Below are positions 1 to 7,207 of a DNA stretch of 32,504 nucleotides, piece after piece; position 1 is the stretch's first letter; every line of letters begins with the position of its first letter. The stretch is from Rickettsia typhi (GTDB lineage: Bacteria; Pseudomonadota; Alphaproteobacteria; Rickettsiales; UBA1997), in the NCBI GenBank assembly GCA_945900795.1, contig CAMDJN010000011.1, forward strand, positions 1 through 32,504. Direction: 5' to 3'. Position numbers and translations under genes: made by a program. A model generated the notes under the pieces. The model had not been told where the DNA came from. It saw only the letters and a list, made by a program, of their open reading frames with translations, and made no database searches.

Positions 1-141
1 CATAAACTTTTAACTCAAGAGCTTGCAAACCAAGTTGAAAATATCGTGAATCACCAGCCAAGAAAATGTTTAAATTTTAGAACTCCTTTTGAGGTTTTTT
101 ATAAAACTAAAACGATGAATTTGGTTGCGCTGGAAGATTGA
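1..141 (+). pseudogene. IS30-family transposase, C-terminal end (cut by window edge)
   Basis: Reading from base 1 in frame 1 gives 46 residues ending at a TGA at 139-141. They include NHQPRKCLNFRTPFEVF, which matches the conserved C-terminal part of IS30-type DDE transposases (the NxRPRKxLGxKTPxEVF region), followed by a short tail ending in VALED. The catalytic domain lies outside the window, so it is not visible whether the gene is intact. No clear IS end is recognisable between the stop and the hairpin at 178. The gene converges on cdsA. The family call rests on this motif only. Confidence 0.75.
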
Positions 142-177
142 ATTCACCAGGGCTTCGCTCATGCAACGAAAAAATAA

Positions 178-215
178 ACTATACCAATTCGACTTCAAAA
201 TCGAATTGGTATAGT
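178..215 (-). terminator. Intrinsic terminator of the rpsB-cdsA block (ATACC-type hairpin)
   Basis: A perfect 15-bp inverted repeat (178-192 and 201-215, arm beginning ACTATACCAATTCGA) surrounds an 8-base loop, 13 bases beyond the cdsA stop codon. Read on the minus strand it is followed by a T-rich stretch (TTTATTTTTT), as expected for a Rho-independent terminator. It may also act on the convergent transposase. Its outer ends (TATACC/GGTATA) are shared with several other intergenic hairpins in the window. Confidence 0.75.
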
Positions 216-227
216 CGTTATTTTGGA

Positions 228-983
228 CTAAAATTTTCCTGGGAAAAAAGTAATTAAAAATAAAACAAATGGAGCAACAAGCATCATACCGTCAAGCCTA
301 TCAAGCACCCCTCCATGTCCCGGAATAATATTTCCAGAATCTTTTACTCCAAAAATTCTTTTGAACTTTGATTCCAACAAGTCGCTAACCTGTTCTAATA
401 GTGAAAGAAAAACGCTAATCGTCACAAAGAATGCAACTCCTCCACTAAATAAAAACGAACTAATAAAGCCAATAACTCCACTTGCTGCAACACCACCTAT
501 AAGCCCAGACCATGTTTTATTTGGACTGATTTTTGGAGCCAACTTAGCTCCACCCAAAATTCTTCCAGCAAAAAAAGCAAAAATGTCTGTTGTCCAAATT
601 ATGGCAAACATCCAAAATAAAATATCTGAATCAATAAGGCGGATTTTGATTACAGAATAGGTCGGGATCAGGATGTAAACTAATCCGATCAATCGCCATT
701 TATCTTGCTCATCAGACTTTCTAATGATATCGATCCATTCAGATGACATTACTATCGCAGCCGTGATCGCCAGAATAATAAAAAAACTCACTGAATAAAA
801 AATCGCATAAACTACAATTGGGATGAGTATTAGAGCTGCAACGACACGCTGCCTAGTGTTATCTTTAGGGTCAAGTTTGTTGATACCGTTCGTTACAACA
901 TCAAGCAATTTCGAAAAGCCAGAAACGGCATTTTTGAATTGTCTAAAAATCATATCTACGATTTTTGATCTACCTTTTACCAT
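228..983 (-). CDS. cdsA: Phosphatidate cytidylyltransferase (CDP-diacylglycerol synthase)
   Basis: Inner-membrane enzyme converting phosphatidic acid and CTP to CDP-diacylglycerol, the precursor of phosphatidylglycerol, cardiolipin and phosphatidylethanolamine. The 251-residue protein has several hydrophobic segments. Near the C terminus it carries the family signature: SKFKR, then KDSG, then PGHGGVLDRLD, with the conserved Lys-Asp and the final Asp-Arg-x-Asp. Length is close to the usual 260-280. The first ~45 residues are hydrophilic before the first membrane segment. The ATG overlaps the end of uppS by 14 bp, so the two are translationally coupled. It is the last gene of the block and is followed by a strong terminator. 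Confidence 0.95.
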   Translation of the reverse strand: MVKGRSKIVDMIFRQFKNAVSGFSKLLDVVTNGINKLDPKDNTRQRVVAALILIPIVVYAIFYSVSFFIILAITAAIVMSSEWIDIIRKSDEQDKWRLIGLVYILIPTYSVIKIRLIDSDILFWMFAIIWTTDIFAFFAGRILGGAKLAPKISPNKTWSGLIGGVAASGVIGFISSFLFSGGVAFFVTISVFLSLLEQVSDLLESKFKRIFGVKDSGNIIPGHGGVLDRLDGMMLVAPFVLFLITFFPGKF

Positions 984-1722
984 ACCTTCTATCCCTTGCG
1001 TTAAAGTCTTGAATTGCGATTGCTAGATCTTTTGTTGTGAAATCTGGCCAATAGGTCTTTGTAAAATAAAGTTCACAATAAGCAATCTGCCAAAGTAAAA
1101 AATTACTCACGCGAAAATCACCCGCGGTCCGGATTAGTAAGTCCGGATCTGGTATATTAGAAGAATAAAGATTTGCAGAAATAAGATCTTCATCAATTGA
1201 ATCTACGTCAATTACTCCACTCGAAACTTGCGATGATATTCTCTTAACCGCATCAACAATTTCATGCCGCGATCCATAGCTAAAGGCGATATTTAGTAGC
1301 AGAGATTTGTTATCTTTCGTTAAATTCGTTATGTAAGAAATTTTTGATCTTGTTGAATCTGATAGACGCTTAAAATCTCCCGATACCAGCACCTTAATAC
1401 CCTTCTCTGTTAAAGGTTTAGTTTCTTTTGATAGATAATCATCAAGTAGACTCATCAGATAGTTTACCTCATCTTGCGGACGATCCCAATTTTCAGAAGA
1501 GAATGCGTAAACAGTCAGATATTTCACCCCTAGCTCAATACATCCCTCAGCTATTTGTCTGATATTTTCTGCACCAGTTTTGTGACCTATTTGCAGTGGC
1601 AAGTTTTTGGATTTTGCCCATCTGGCATTTCCATCCATAATGATTGCAATATGCGACGGAACCGGCTCTGGATAGTATTTTTTATCTCCTACCAACTGTT
1701 TTTTTTTAAAAAACCTCCACAT
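970..1722 (-). CDS. uppS: Isoprenyl transferase (undecaprenyl diphosphate synthase)
   Basis: Cis-prenyltransferase that extends farnesyl diphosphate with isopentenyl diphosphate to undecaprenyl diphosphate, the carrier lipid for peptidoglycan and O-antigen. The 250-residue sequence shows HIAIIMDGNARWAK with the catalytic Asp at about residue 30, the FSSENW motif, FSYGSRHEIVDAV, and the signature from DLLIRTAGD through RVSNFLLWQ to ELYF. RTAGD replaces the commoner RTSGE, a mild change. It starts 11 bp downstream of frr and overlaps cdsA by 14 bp, the standard frr-uppS-cdsA order. Confidence 0.95.
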   Translation of the reverse strand: MWRFFKKKQLVGDKKYYPEPVPSHIAIIMDGNARWAKSKNLPLQIGHKTGAENIRQIAEGCIELGVKYLTVYAFSSENWDRPQDEVNYLMSLLDDYLSKETKPLTEKGIKVLVSGDFKRLSDSTRSKISYITNLTKDNKSLLLNIAFSYGSRHEIVDAVKRISSQVSSGVIDVDSIDEDLISANLYSSNIPDPDLLIRTAGDFRVSNFLLWQIAYCELYFTKTYWPDFTTKDLAIAIQDFNARDRRYGKR

Positions 1723-1733
1723 AATCAGAATGA

Positions 1734-2285
1734 TTAAACCTTCATCACCTCTTTTTCTTTTACCATGATAGCGTCATCAATTTTTTTAACGAATTCATCG
1801 GTAATTTTTTGAATAATTTCAGTAAGGGAGTGAGCCTGATCTTTTGAAGATGATGATTCTTGTTTCTTGAAGTCATCCAACACATCACGACGGATATTGC
1901 GAAGTGCAATTTTCTTATCTTCGCCATATTTTTTAGACAATTTCACCAGATCCTTTCTACGTTCTTCACTTAGTTTTGGAATCATAATGCGAATAGTCAT
2001 ACCTTCAACTAGCGGGTTAAAACCAAGGTTGGAATTTATGATTGCCCTCTCCAACGCTTTTACATTTTCACGATCCCAAACCTGAATTGACAAGGTTGTA
2101 GCCTCAGTCACCGAAACATTCGCCACTTGTGAGATCGGCATAAAGCTGCCATAGACCTCAACTTTAATAGTATCAAGTAAGCTTGGATTTGCCCTTCCAG
2201 TTGAAATACTGTCCAAATCGCGCTTCAACGAATTCATGGTTTCATCCATTTTTTTACGCGCGATATTTATTAGTTCGTCGATCAT
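1734..2285 (-). CDS. frr: Ribosome recycling factor
   Basis: Splits post-termination ribosomes together with EF-G. The 183-residue length matches the family (about 185). The sequence has the conserved N-terminal helix with LDSISTGRANPSLLD, then the SQVANVSVTEATTLSIQVWD region, and IPKLSEERRKDLVKL in the last third. The start ATG at 2283-2285 gives the expected N terminus. Normally frr follows pyrH closely. Here 371 bp separate them, filled by a hairpin repeat and a MITE-like element, so frr probably needs its own promoter or readthrough. Confidence 0.96.
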   Translation of the reverse strand: MIDELINIARKKMDETMNSLKRDLDSISTGRANPSLLDTIKVEVYGSFMPISQVANVSVTEATTLSIQVWDRENVKALERAIINSNLGFNPLVEGMTIRIMIPKLSEERRKDLVKLSKKYGEDKKIALRNIRRDVLDDFKKQESSSSKDQAHSLTEIIQKITDEFVKKIDDAIMVKEKEVMKV

Positions 2286-2337
2286 ATTTGATTAAATTTT
2301 TATACCAAACGCAATTAAAATACTAAACTTATTGAGT

Positions 2338-2558
2338 ATAGGAACCTCTAAAAAACCTGGATTTTTCGAGGAGTTCAAATCGACGGCTTTAGCCGAAACG
2401 ACGCATGTGTCGTTAGATGAGAACGAGCATGAGCGCGAAGTGAATCTCTAGGAAGATCAGTTTGCGAGCAGGTAAGCATACTTTAGAGGTATGTGCTTGC
2501 GAGCAAATTGGTCTGACGAAAAAATTACCGAAAAAGATGGTTTTTCAGAGGTTCCTAT
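2338..2558. mobile_element. MITE-like element with 20-bp terminal inverted repeats
   Basis: The left end (2338-2357, ATAGGAACCTCTAAAAAACC) and right end (2539-2558) are inverted repeats with one mismatch in 20. If TA at both outer edges is the target duplication, the ends start at GGAACCTCT, which resembles TA-targeting IS630/Tc1-type elements. The 221-bp body carries no transposase. It includes shorter inverted repeats (CGGCTTTAGCCG) and a direct repeat TTGCGAGCA near 2461 and 2509. Short reading frames cross it but none looks like a gene. It sits inside the normally compact pyrH-frr interval. The family assignment is inference. Confidence 0.65.
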
Positions 2559-2563
2559 GTGTA

Positions 2564-2649
2564 GATCCCCGCAAACCCTTAATTCTCAAGGGGCACGACT
2601 CGTGTCACACAAAAATAAAAATATACCGAAGTCCAAAGGATTTCAGTAT
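2564..2649 (-). repeat. Modular hairpin repeat, copy A; likely terminator after pyrH
   Basis: Read on the minus strand, directly after the pyrH stop: an imperfect hairpin with ATAC/GTAT ends (2649-2638 with 2634-2623), then ATTTTTATTTTT, then a GTGAC-ACGA-GTCGT hairpin, then CCCCTTG... and a GCGGGGATC end. The same order of parts recurs at 5649-5739, 7055-7130 and 8120-8210. The first hairpin plus T-tract has the form of a Rho-independent terminator, so rpsB-tsf-pyrH may end here. Confidence 0.6.
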
Positions 2650-2656
2650 GCCAGAT

Positions 2657-3382
2657 TTAGTTAATAATTGTAAACTTCCCTAACCCTTGTACCACATCAC
2701 TCAAGGCATTTTCACCCTTAATCGAAAACACTACAATCGGGAGTTTATTATCTTTGGCGAGCGTGATAGCTGTTTGATCCATAACCTTTAGATCTTGCTT
2801 AAGGACATCGATATATTTCATTTTATCATAACGCGTAGCCGTCTTATCGAGCTTTGGATCAGCAGAATAAACACCATCAACTTGCGTTCCTTTCAAAATT
2901 GCAGAACATCCCATTTCGACAGCCCGAAGAACTGCAGCCGTATCAGTGGTAAAAAATGGATTTCCAGTTCCCGCAGAAAAAATTACGACCCTACCCTTTT
3001 CAAGGTGGCGGGCAGCTCTACGTTTGATGTAAGGCTCACAAACCGTATTCATCGGAATTGCTGAAAGCATTCGCGTATCAATGTTGAGACGGTCAAGTGC
3101 GCTTTGGAGAGCGAGTCCGTTAATACATGTTGCAAGCATTCCCATATAATCAGCAGCAACCCTTTCCATGCCTTCCGCAGCTTGAGACACGCCACGAAAA
3201 ATATTTCCACCACCAACAACAATACAGACTTCACAACCAAGCTTATGCGCTGAAATAACTTGATTGCAGATTCGCCTTAAAGCTTCTGGATCGTGACCAA
3301 AACTTCTGTCTCCCATCAATGCCTCACCAGAAACTTTAAAGAGGATGCGTTTGAATTTTAGATTCGACTCACTGTTTATCAT
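2657..3382 (-). CDS. pyrH: UMP kinase (uridylate kinase)
   Basis: Hexameric cytoplasmic enzyme phosphorylating UMP to UDP with ATP. The 241-residue sequence is full length for the bacterial amino-acid-kinase-fold UMP kinase. It shows [15 protein letters not shown] at residues 10-24, the [10 protein letters not shown] glycine motif, ADYMGMLAT, and the nucleotide-binding stretch [16 protein letters not shown]. The DGVYSADP motif and the ending region around [19 protein letters not shown] are also typical. It starts 3 bp after tsf, so the two are co-transcribed. The next gene, frr, is displaced by repeats. Confidence 0.97.
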   Translation of the reverse strand: MINSESNLKFKRILFKVSGEALMGDRSFGHDPEALRRICNQVISAHKLGCEVCIVVGGGNIFRGVSQAAEGMERVAADYMGMLATCINGLALQSALDRLNIDTRMLSAIPMNTVCEPYIKRRAARHLEKGRVVIFSAGTGNPFFTTDTAAVLRAVEMGCSAILKGTQVDGVYSADPKLDKTATRYDKMKYIDVLKQDLKVMDQTAITLAKDNKLPIVVFSIKGENALSDVVQGLGKFTIIN

Positions 3383-3385
3383 AAC

Positions 3386-4300
3386 CTATTTAGTCATCGA
3401 AGCCACTTCAGAAGCAAAATCATTTTCTTTCTTTTCAATCCCATCACCAAGAATGAAAAGTTTAAAATCCAAAATTTTGGTTTCTCCATTGGAGTTACTA
3501 AATTGAGAAATTAGATCTTTAATTTTTAGCTTATCGTCCATCACAAAAATTTGCTCGAGCAATACAACCTCTTCGTAATATTTTCTGATACGACCTTCGA
3601 TCATTTTTTCGATAATGCTCTCAGGCTTGCCGGAAGCTCTGGCTTGCTCTTTTAAAATTTCAGTTTCACGAGTAAGTTTTGCTGCGTCAACCTTATCAAT
3701 TGAAAGTGAGTCTGGCTTTGCAGCTGCAATATGCATAGCAATCTGCCTTCCCAATTCTTCCAATTTGTCTTTTGGAGATGAAGATTCGAATGCGACCAAT
3801 ACTGCAATTTTACCCATTCCAGCAACAACGGCATTATGGATATAACTTACAACCACGCCATTATTAACCGATAGGTTGGCAATTCTGCGTAGATTGAGAT
3901 TTTCACCAATCACTCCGATTTGATTTTTAATTTCTTCATCAATCGAGTGAGCAGATCCAACAAATTTTGACGACTTTAACTTTTCTACATCATCACCAAA
4001 ACCAATTGCCAACTTAGCAATTGAAGAGGTAAGATTTTGGAATTTTTCATTACGAGCAACAAAATCAGTTTCGGAATTTACTTCGACAATTGAAGCTTTA
4101 TTACCATCAACGAACGTAGCAACTACACCTTCCGAAGCGATTCTAGCACCTTTTTTGATTGCAGCAGAAAGACCTTTTTTTCGAAGCCAATCAATCGACT
4201 TTTCAAAATCATCTCCATTTTCAGCTAAAGCTTTATTGCAATCTGAGATGCCACAGCCCGTGACTTCACGCAGTTTTTTAATTAGGGATAGATCGGCCAT
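3386..4300 (-). CDS. tsf: Translation elongation factor Ts
   Basis: Guanine nucleotide exchange factor for EF-Tu. The 304-residue protein has the N-terminal UBA-like module (KKLREVTGCGISDCNKAL), the diagnostic TDFVARN motif near residue 80, and a MHIAAAKP stretch in the core domain, followed by a C-terminal helical module. Length is usual for alphaproteobacteria. It lies 27 bp downstream of rpsB and 3 bp upstream of pyrH, the conserved order. Confidence 0.97.
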   Translation of the reverse strand: MADLSLIKKLREVTGCGISDCNKALAENGDDFEKSIDWLRKKGLSAAIKKGARIASEGVVATFVDGNKASIVEVNSETDFVARNEKFQNLTSSIAKLAIGFGDDVEKLKSSKFVGSAHSIDEEIKNQIGVIGENLNLRRIANLSVNNGVVVSYIHNAVVAGMGKIAVLVAFESSSPKDKLEELGRQIAMHIAAAKPDSLSIDKVDAAKLTRETEILKEQARASGKPESIIEKMIEGRIRKYYEEVVLLEQIFVMDDKLKIKDLISQFSNSNGETKILDFKLFILGDGIEKKENDFASEVASMTK

Positions 4301-4327
4301 TTAGAGTTTCTTTTAAGTTCTTAATTG

Positions 4328-5356
4328 TTATTTTTTTGCTGCAGGTTTTTTACCGGCGACTCCTTGTCCAACTGGTCTTGTCGGCCTTTTATCGGAAACT
4401 TTGCCAACCCCAGGTTTTCTACCAGTCTTATCAGCTGGCGATTCTGCTGTACGTCCATCTTCCGACCTTTCTGATTTTCTAAAAATCTCTCTTTTTGACC
4501 TTGCTTCAGGCTTGTCCTCACCTGACTCAACAGTAGCTTGTGGCAATACGTCACCAACAACTTTTACAGAATCATTTTGCGCCACAATAATAGGAGTTTT
4601 TACAACAGATTCAAAACTTTTTTCATTCAATTTGCTAATGTCCATACCGGCCGCAACCATATTTTCTTTAGTTCCAGCAATGGCCGCATCAGAAATTAAA
4701 CGACAATAAAGTTTGATTGATTTCGCAGAATCATCATTTCCAGGAATCGGGAAAGTAATACCGTCAGGATTGGAGTTGCTGTCCACGATTGCCATGATTG
4801 GAATACCTAACTTTTTCGCTTCCGCAATCGCTAGAGATTCTTTGTAGGTATCAATAACAAAAAGAAGATCTGGATAACCACCAATATTTTTGATACCACC
4901 AAGAGCGCGCTCTAGCTTCATCCTCTGTCTTTCAAGAACTAGCTTTTCTTTTTTGTTAAAACCTATCTCAGTATCAGAAAGTTGTTCTTCAATTTTTTTT
5001 AGAGTTTTGATAGATTGGGAAACTGTCTTCCAATTTGTAAGCATTCCGCCAAGCCATCTGAAATTAACGTAATATTGACCACATCTTTTAGCAGCTTCTG
5101 CAATTGGATCAACCGCTTGCTTCTTGGTTGCAACAAAGAGAATACGTCCGTTGTTTTTGGTAATTTCTTTTACGGTTTTGAGTGATTGGAGTAGTAAGTT
5201 AGCTGTTTTATTTAGATCAATGATACTAACTCCATTACGACTTGTATGAATGTAGCGTGACATCTTTGGATTGCGACGCATGGTCTTGTGACCGAAATGG
5301 ACGCCGGCTTCAAGAAGTTGTTTTATGGTAAATTTAGGAAGTTCGATATTAGACAT
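4328..5356 (-). CDS. rpsB: 30S ribosomal protein S2 with long basic C-terminal tail
   Basis: The S2 core is clear: GVHFGHKTMRRNPKM near residue 18, RFLWLGG-type NFRWLGGMLTNW, and IVDSNSNPDGITFPIPGNDD. The core ends near residue 240. A further ~100 residues form a low-complexity, Lys/Arg/Pro/Gly-rich tail ending GKKPAAKK, giving 342 residues against about 241 in E. coli. C-terminal extensions of S2 are known in alphaproteobacteria, but the tail here has no recognisable domain. The gene heads the rpsB-tsf-pyrH unit and has a structured leader upstream. Confidence 0.96.
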   Translation of the reverse strand: MSNIELPKFTIKQLLEAGVHFGHKTMRRNPKMSRYIHTSRNGVSIIDLNKTANLLLQSLKTVKEITKNNGRILFVATKKQAVDPIAEAAKRCGQYYVNFRWLGGMLTNWKTVSQSIKTLKKIEEQLSDTEIGFNKKEKLVLERQRMKLERALGGIKNIGGYPDLLFVIDTYKESLAIAEAKKLGIPIMAIVDSNSNPDGITFPIPGNDDSAKSIKLYCRLISDAAIAGTKENMVAAGMDISKLNEKSFESVVKTPIIVAQNDSVKVVGDVLPQATVESGEDKPEARSKREIFRKSERSEDGRTAESPADKTGRKPGVGKVSDKRPTRPVGQGVAGKKPAAKK

Positions 5357-5380
5357 TTTTTAAAAAATTTGGTTAGTTAC

Positions 5381-5470
5381 CAAACAGTAGAAAATTTGTT
5401 ACAGTAGTTGGTTTACGCGGTTTAGAGCGTAAACATCACGACTGATTCAAACACCAAAATTTACTGTTTG
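5381..5470 (-). promoter_or_regulatory. Candidate structured rpsB mRNA leader
   Basis: Two distant segments pair: CAAACAGT (5381-5388) with ACTGTTTG (5463-5470), eight perfect bp, continuing past a small bulge through an AAATTT block. Inside lies a perfect 8-bp hairpin, GTTTACGC (5411-5418) with GCGTAAAC (5427-5434). The outer stem ends 24 bases before the rpsB ATG. Autogenous control of rpsB by S2 through its leader is known in other bacteria. That this fold does the same is inference. Confidence 0.4.
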
Positions 5471-5648
5471 TGGAATTAGAATTTCTGAGAATTCAGAAAT
5501 TTATAAAAGAACATAGGGCGCGAATTTCAGACATGCGATTTTTCGAAACTGCTAACAGTGTCTAGCTAAAAACCTACAGGTCTGAAACAAGTGAAATATA
5601 CCAAATCTGATTCAACATACCGATCTTTTTTATCAGATTCAGTATATC

Positions 5649-5739
5649 GGGGATCCCCGCAAAGCGGGGCGCGACTCGTGTCGCGTACAAAATAAAAACT
5701 TATACATACCCAACCAACTTCTTGAAGTTGGTTGGGTAT
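5649..5739 (-). repeat. Modular hairpin repeat, copy C; terminator of the yajQ unit
   Basis: The cleanest copy. On the minus strand it starts with a perfect 16-bp hairpin with a 2-base loop (5739-5724 with 5721-5706, ATACCCAACCAACTTC), then AAGTTTTTATTTTG, then a perfect CGCGAC-ACGA-GTCGCG hairpin (5685-5670), then CCCCGC-TTT-GCGGGG (5669-5655) and GGGGATCCCC. It begins 10 bp after the stop codon of the upstream gene and should terminate that transcript. A further ATACC-type hairpin (5596-5647) abuts it. Confidence 0.75.
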
Positions 5740-5748
5740 ATACAAAAA

Positions 5749-6297
5749 CTAGCTCTTCTCTTTTTCAGATGACTTAACCTCATCATAAACAACATGACAT
5801 TCTCCATTAGCTATGTAGGCATCAAGACCAACGGTGCTAACTTCTTTGTAACGACTATCACCCAAAACTCGTATCAGCGTTCCAACAGGCCCTTCAGTTT
5901 GCACATTGAAAAAGATACCGGTCTGCTTGAATTCTGCCTCATAGGTATCACAAACGTTATCGTCACAACGTGAGATAGTCTTACTTTTCTTATCGAGAGT
6001 GATGGTTGTTTTTATGTCACGCTGTACACACTCCTTCTTGGTACAGATGAAACCAGTTTTTGGCTCACACTGAATCTTGTTCCAAGCAACTGCAGCCTTG
6101 TAGTAAACTTGAGCTTCAGAAAATAATTTTGTAAAATCCGACGTTTCAACTCGCGATGAGTCATACAGACTACCGTTGTTTTCACTCGCATTTCCAATCT
6201 TAAGCGACTTGGTTGCAGCAGTGGATTTTTCTTTTGCAACCACGCTTCCAGAAATCACGATAAGTAATATTGCCAGAGCTACTTGTTTGATTTTCAT
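5749..6297 (-). CDS. Secreted cysteine-containing hypothetical protein
   Basis: I do not recognise the family. The 182-residue product begins MKIKQVALAILLIVISGSVVA, a typical Sec signal peptide with likely cleavage after Ala near residue 21, giving a periplasmic or exported protein. The mature part has six cysteines (QCEP, FIC, KEC, SRC, NVC, GEC), enough for three disulfides, and a charged tail ending SSEKEKS. The ATG at 6295-6297 is chosen because it starts the signal peptide and lies 19 bp after yajQ. The longer in-frame start would place 44 non-signal residues antiparallel to nothing and overlap yajQ. It is probably co-transcribed with yajQ and ends at a strong terminator. Confidence 0.75.
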   Translation of the reverse strand: MKIKQVALAILLIVISGSVVAKEKSTAATKSLKIGNASENNGSLYDSSRVETSDFTKLFSEAQVYYKAAVAWNKIQCEPKTGFICTKKECVQRDIKTTITLDKKSKTISRCDDNVCDTYEAEFKQTGIFFNVQTEGPVGTLIRVLGDSRYKEVSTVGLDAYIANGECHVVYDEVKSSEKEKS

Positions 6298-6316
6298 TCG
6301 AAATTTCTCGATTAAA

Positions 6317-6808
6317 TTATTCACGAAAATTAATAAATTGTAACGGGATTTCATACGTCCCTGAACGTAAAAATGACATAGCCTCTTGCAAATCATCACG
6401 CTTCTTGCCGTCCACTCTAACCTCGTCACCTTTGATCGAAGCCTGCACCTTCATTTTTGAATCCTTGATTTGTTTGACAATTTTTTTAGCAACTTCCTGT
6501 TCAATACCATTACGCAATTTTACCTTTTGCCTCAAACTATTACCGCCAGCCTTTTCTTCTTTTTGAAAATCAAAAGCTCTTGCATCGACACCACGCTTGG
6601 TTGCAAAAACTTTTATAGAATCACGAATCTGACCTATTTTATACCCATCTTCCGCTTCTATCAAAATCAAATTATCTTTGGTCTGCAATTCAATTGTAAA
6701 CTTTGCACCCTTAAAATCATAACGGTTCGTAAGCTCACGCAAGACTGAGTTTACGGCATTATCAACCTCTTGCATATCCAACTTGGAAACAACATCAAAA
6801 CTTGGCAT
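6317..6808 (-). CDS. yajQ: YajQ family nucleotide-binding protein (UPF0234)
   Basis: The 163-residue protein matches the YajQ family over its whole length: it starts MPSFDVVSKLDMQEVDNAV, then has the RYDFKGAKF and SLRQKVKL motifs, and ends FINFRE. Family members fold into two ferredoxin-like domains and bind nucleotides. Some Xanthomonas and Pseudomonas members bind cyclic di-GMP and affect virulence gene expression, but the role in this organism is unknown. It is first in a two-gene minus-strand unit with the secreted protein gene. Confidence 0.93.
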   Translation of the reverse strand: MPSFDVVSKLDMQEVDNAVNSVLRELTNRYDFKGAKFTIELQTKDNLILIEAEDGYKIGQIRDSIKVFATKRGVDARAFDFQKEEKAGGNSLRQKVKLRNGIEQEVAKKIVKQIKDSKMKVQASIKGDEVRVDGKKRDDLQEAMSFLRSGTYEIPLQFINFRE

Positions 6809-6892
6809 AGATAATTTTTTAAAGAATGCGCATGAAATGAAACCTGAAGTTGGAATCTGAAGCTGGTTTACAACTATTCAAGATTTTTTTAA

Positions 6893-7058
6893 ATATACCC
6901 ATTCCACCTGAAGAAGTCGGACTATGACAAAGAAGTTTGGAGCAAAAATCACGACGGAGAATGTAAGATGTACCATGTGGTACAGCGTCATTCTCCGAGT
7001 GAATTTTTGCCAAAAATTCGAAGTCAGAATTCGGCTTCTTTAGGTGGAATGGGTATAT
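6893..7058. repeat. 166-bp imperfect palindrome, Rickettsia-palindromic-element-like
   Basis: The outer arms (6893-6919 and 7032-7058) are 27 bp with two mismatches. The left arm begins ATATACCCATTCCACC. Inside, GGAGAATG (6956-6963) pairs with CATTCTCC (6989-6996), and the centre is GTACCA-TG-TGGTAC (6970-6983). The whole can fold into one long hairpin or cruciform. On the minus strand one frame is open throughout, which is also a feature of Rickettsia palindromic elements. Membership in a known family cannot be established without comparison. Confidence 0.6.
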
Positions 7059-7130
7059 ACCGGAATCCTTTGGACTTGAGTATATTTTTTGTATTTTTAT
7101 GCGACACGAGTCACGCCCACAAGAATTAAA
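7055..7130 (+). repeat. Modular hairpin repeat, copy B
   Basis: Plus-strand order: an imperfect hairpin (7057-7068 with 7072-7083, ATACCGGAATCC...), TATTTTTTGTATTTTTAT, a GCGAC-ACGA-GTCAC motif (7101-7114), then CCC and an AAGAATTAA segment that also occurs in copy A. It overlaps the end of the 166-bp palindrome by four bases. It is oriented toward the 3' end of the minus-strand chorismate mutase gene, so it is not an ordinary terminator of that gene in this orientation. Confidence 0.6.
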
Positions 7131-7160
7131 TACTTATTAAATACTGATGAGAAATCTCGT

Positions 7161-7207
7161 ATATTTCAGAGTCAAAGAGGTTCTGGTTTCAAGCGACTCT
7201 GAATATA
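7161..7207 (-). repeat. Hairpin overlapping the 3' end of the chorismate mutase gene
   Basis: TTCAGAGTC (7165-7173) and GACTCTGAA (7195-7203) are inverted repeats of 9 bp, extendable by AT pairs, with the TGA stop codon (7174-7172) at the base of the loop side. The stem therefore encodes the last residues. It could slow or end transcription, but only a weak T-stretch follows on the minus strand. Confidence 0.4.

Larger units (their letters stand above)
2286..2656. other. 371-bp gap between pyrH and frr filled by repeats
   Basis: No gene is supported here. Nearest pyrH is a modular hairpin repeat (2564-2649). Next comes a MITE-like inverted-repeat element (2338-2558). Only about 52 AT-rich bases (2286-2337) separate the element from frr. 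A TATAAA read on the minus strand (2299-2304) lies too close to the frr start for a convincing promoter. Confidence 0.7.
5357..5748. other. 392-bp gap upstream of rpsB: leader plus hairpin repeats
   Basis: No gene is supported. Going upstream from rpsB it holds the folded leader (5381-5470), a 9-bp-arm palindrome at 5480-5501, unassigned sequence to about 5595, an ATACC-type imperfect hairpin (5596-5611 with 5632-5647) and the modular repeat copy C (5649-5739), which lies next to the stop codon of the upstream gene. I could not pick a promoter for rpsB with confidence. Confidence 0.6.
6809..7171. other. 363-bp gap between chorismate mutase gene and yajQ
   Basis: Mostly occupied by a large imperfect palindrome (6893-7058), joined to modular hairpin repeat copy B (7055-7130). 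The remaining ~85 bp before yajQ hold no identifiable promoter. A short minus-strand frame (7013-6819) runs through the palindrome and is discussed as repeat-derived coding potential, not as a gene. Confidence 0.6.

Noticed and set aside
2299..2304. TATAAA as the -10 box of an frr promoter
   Set aside because: It would leave a leader of only a few bases, and no good -35 box is spaced to it.
2462..2683. 73-codon plus-strand frame
   Set aside because: It runs across the MITE right end, the hairpin repeat and the pyrH 3' end, so it is a chance frame in repeat DNA.
6298..6429. Longer start for the secreted cysteine protein
   Set aside because: It would overlap the yajQ coding region in another frame and bury the signal peptide 44 residues in.
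6819..7013. 64-codon minus-strand frame as a real gene
   Set aside because: Most of it is the arm of the 166-bp palindrome; no start signal is visible. Treated as repeat coding potential.
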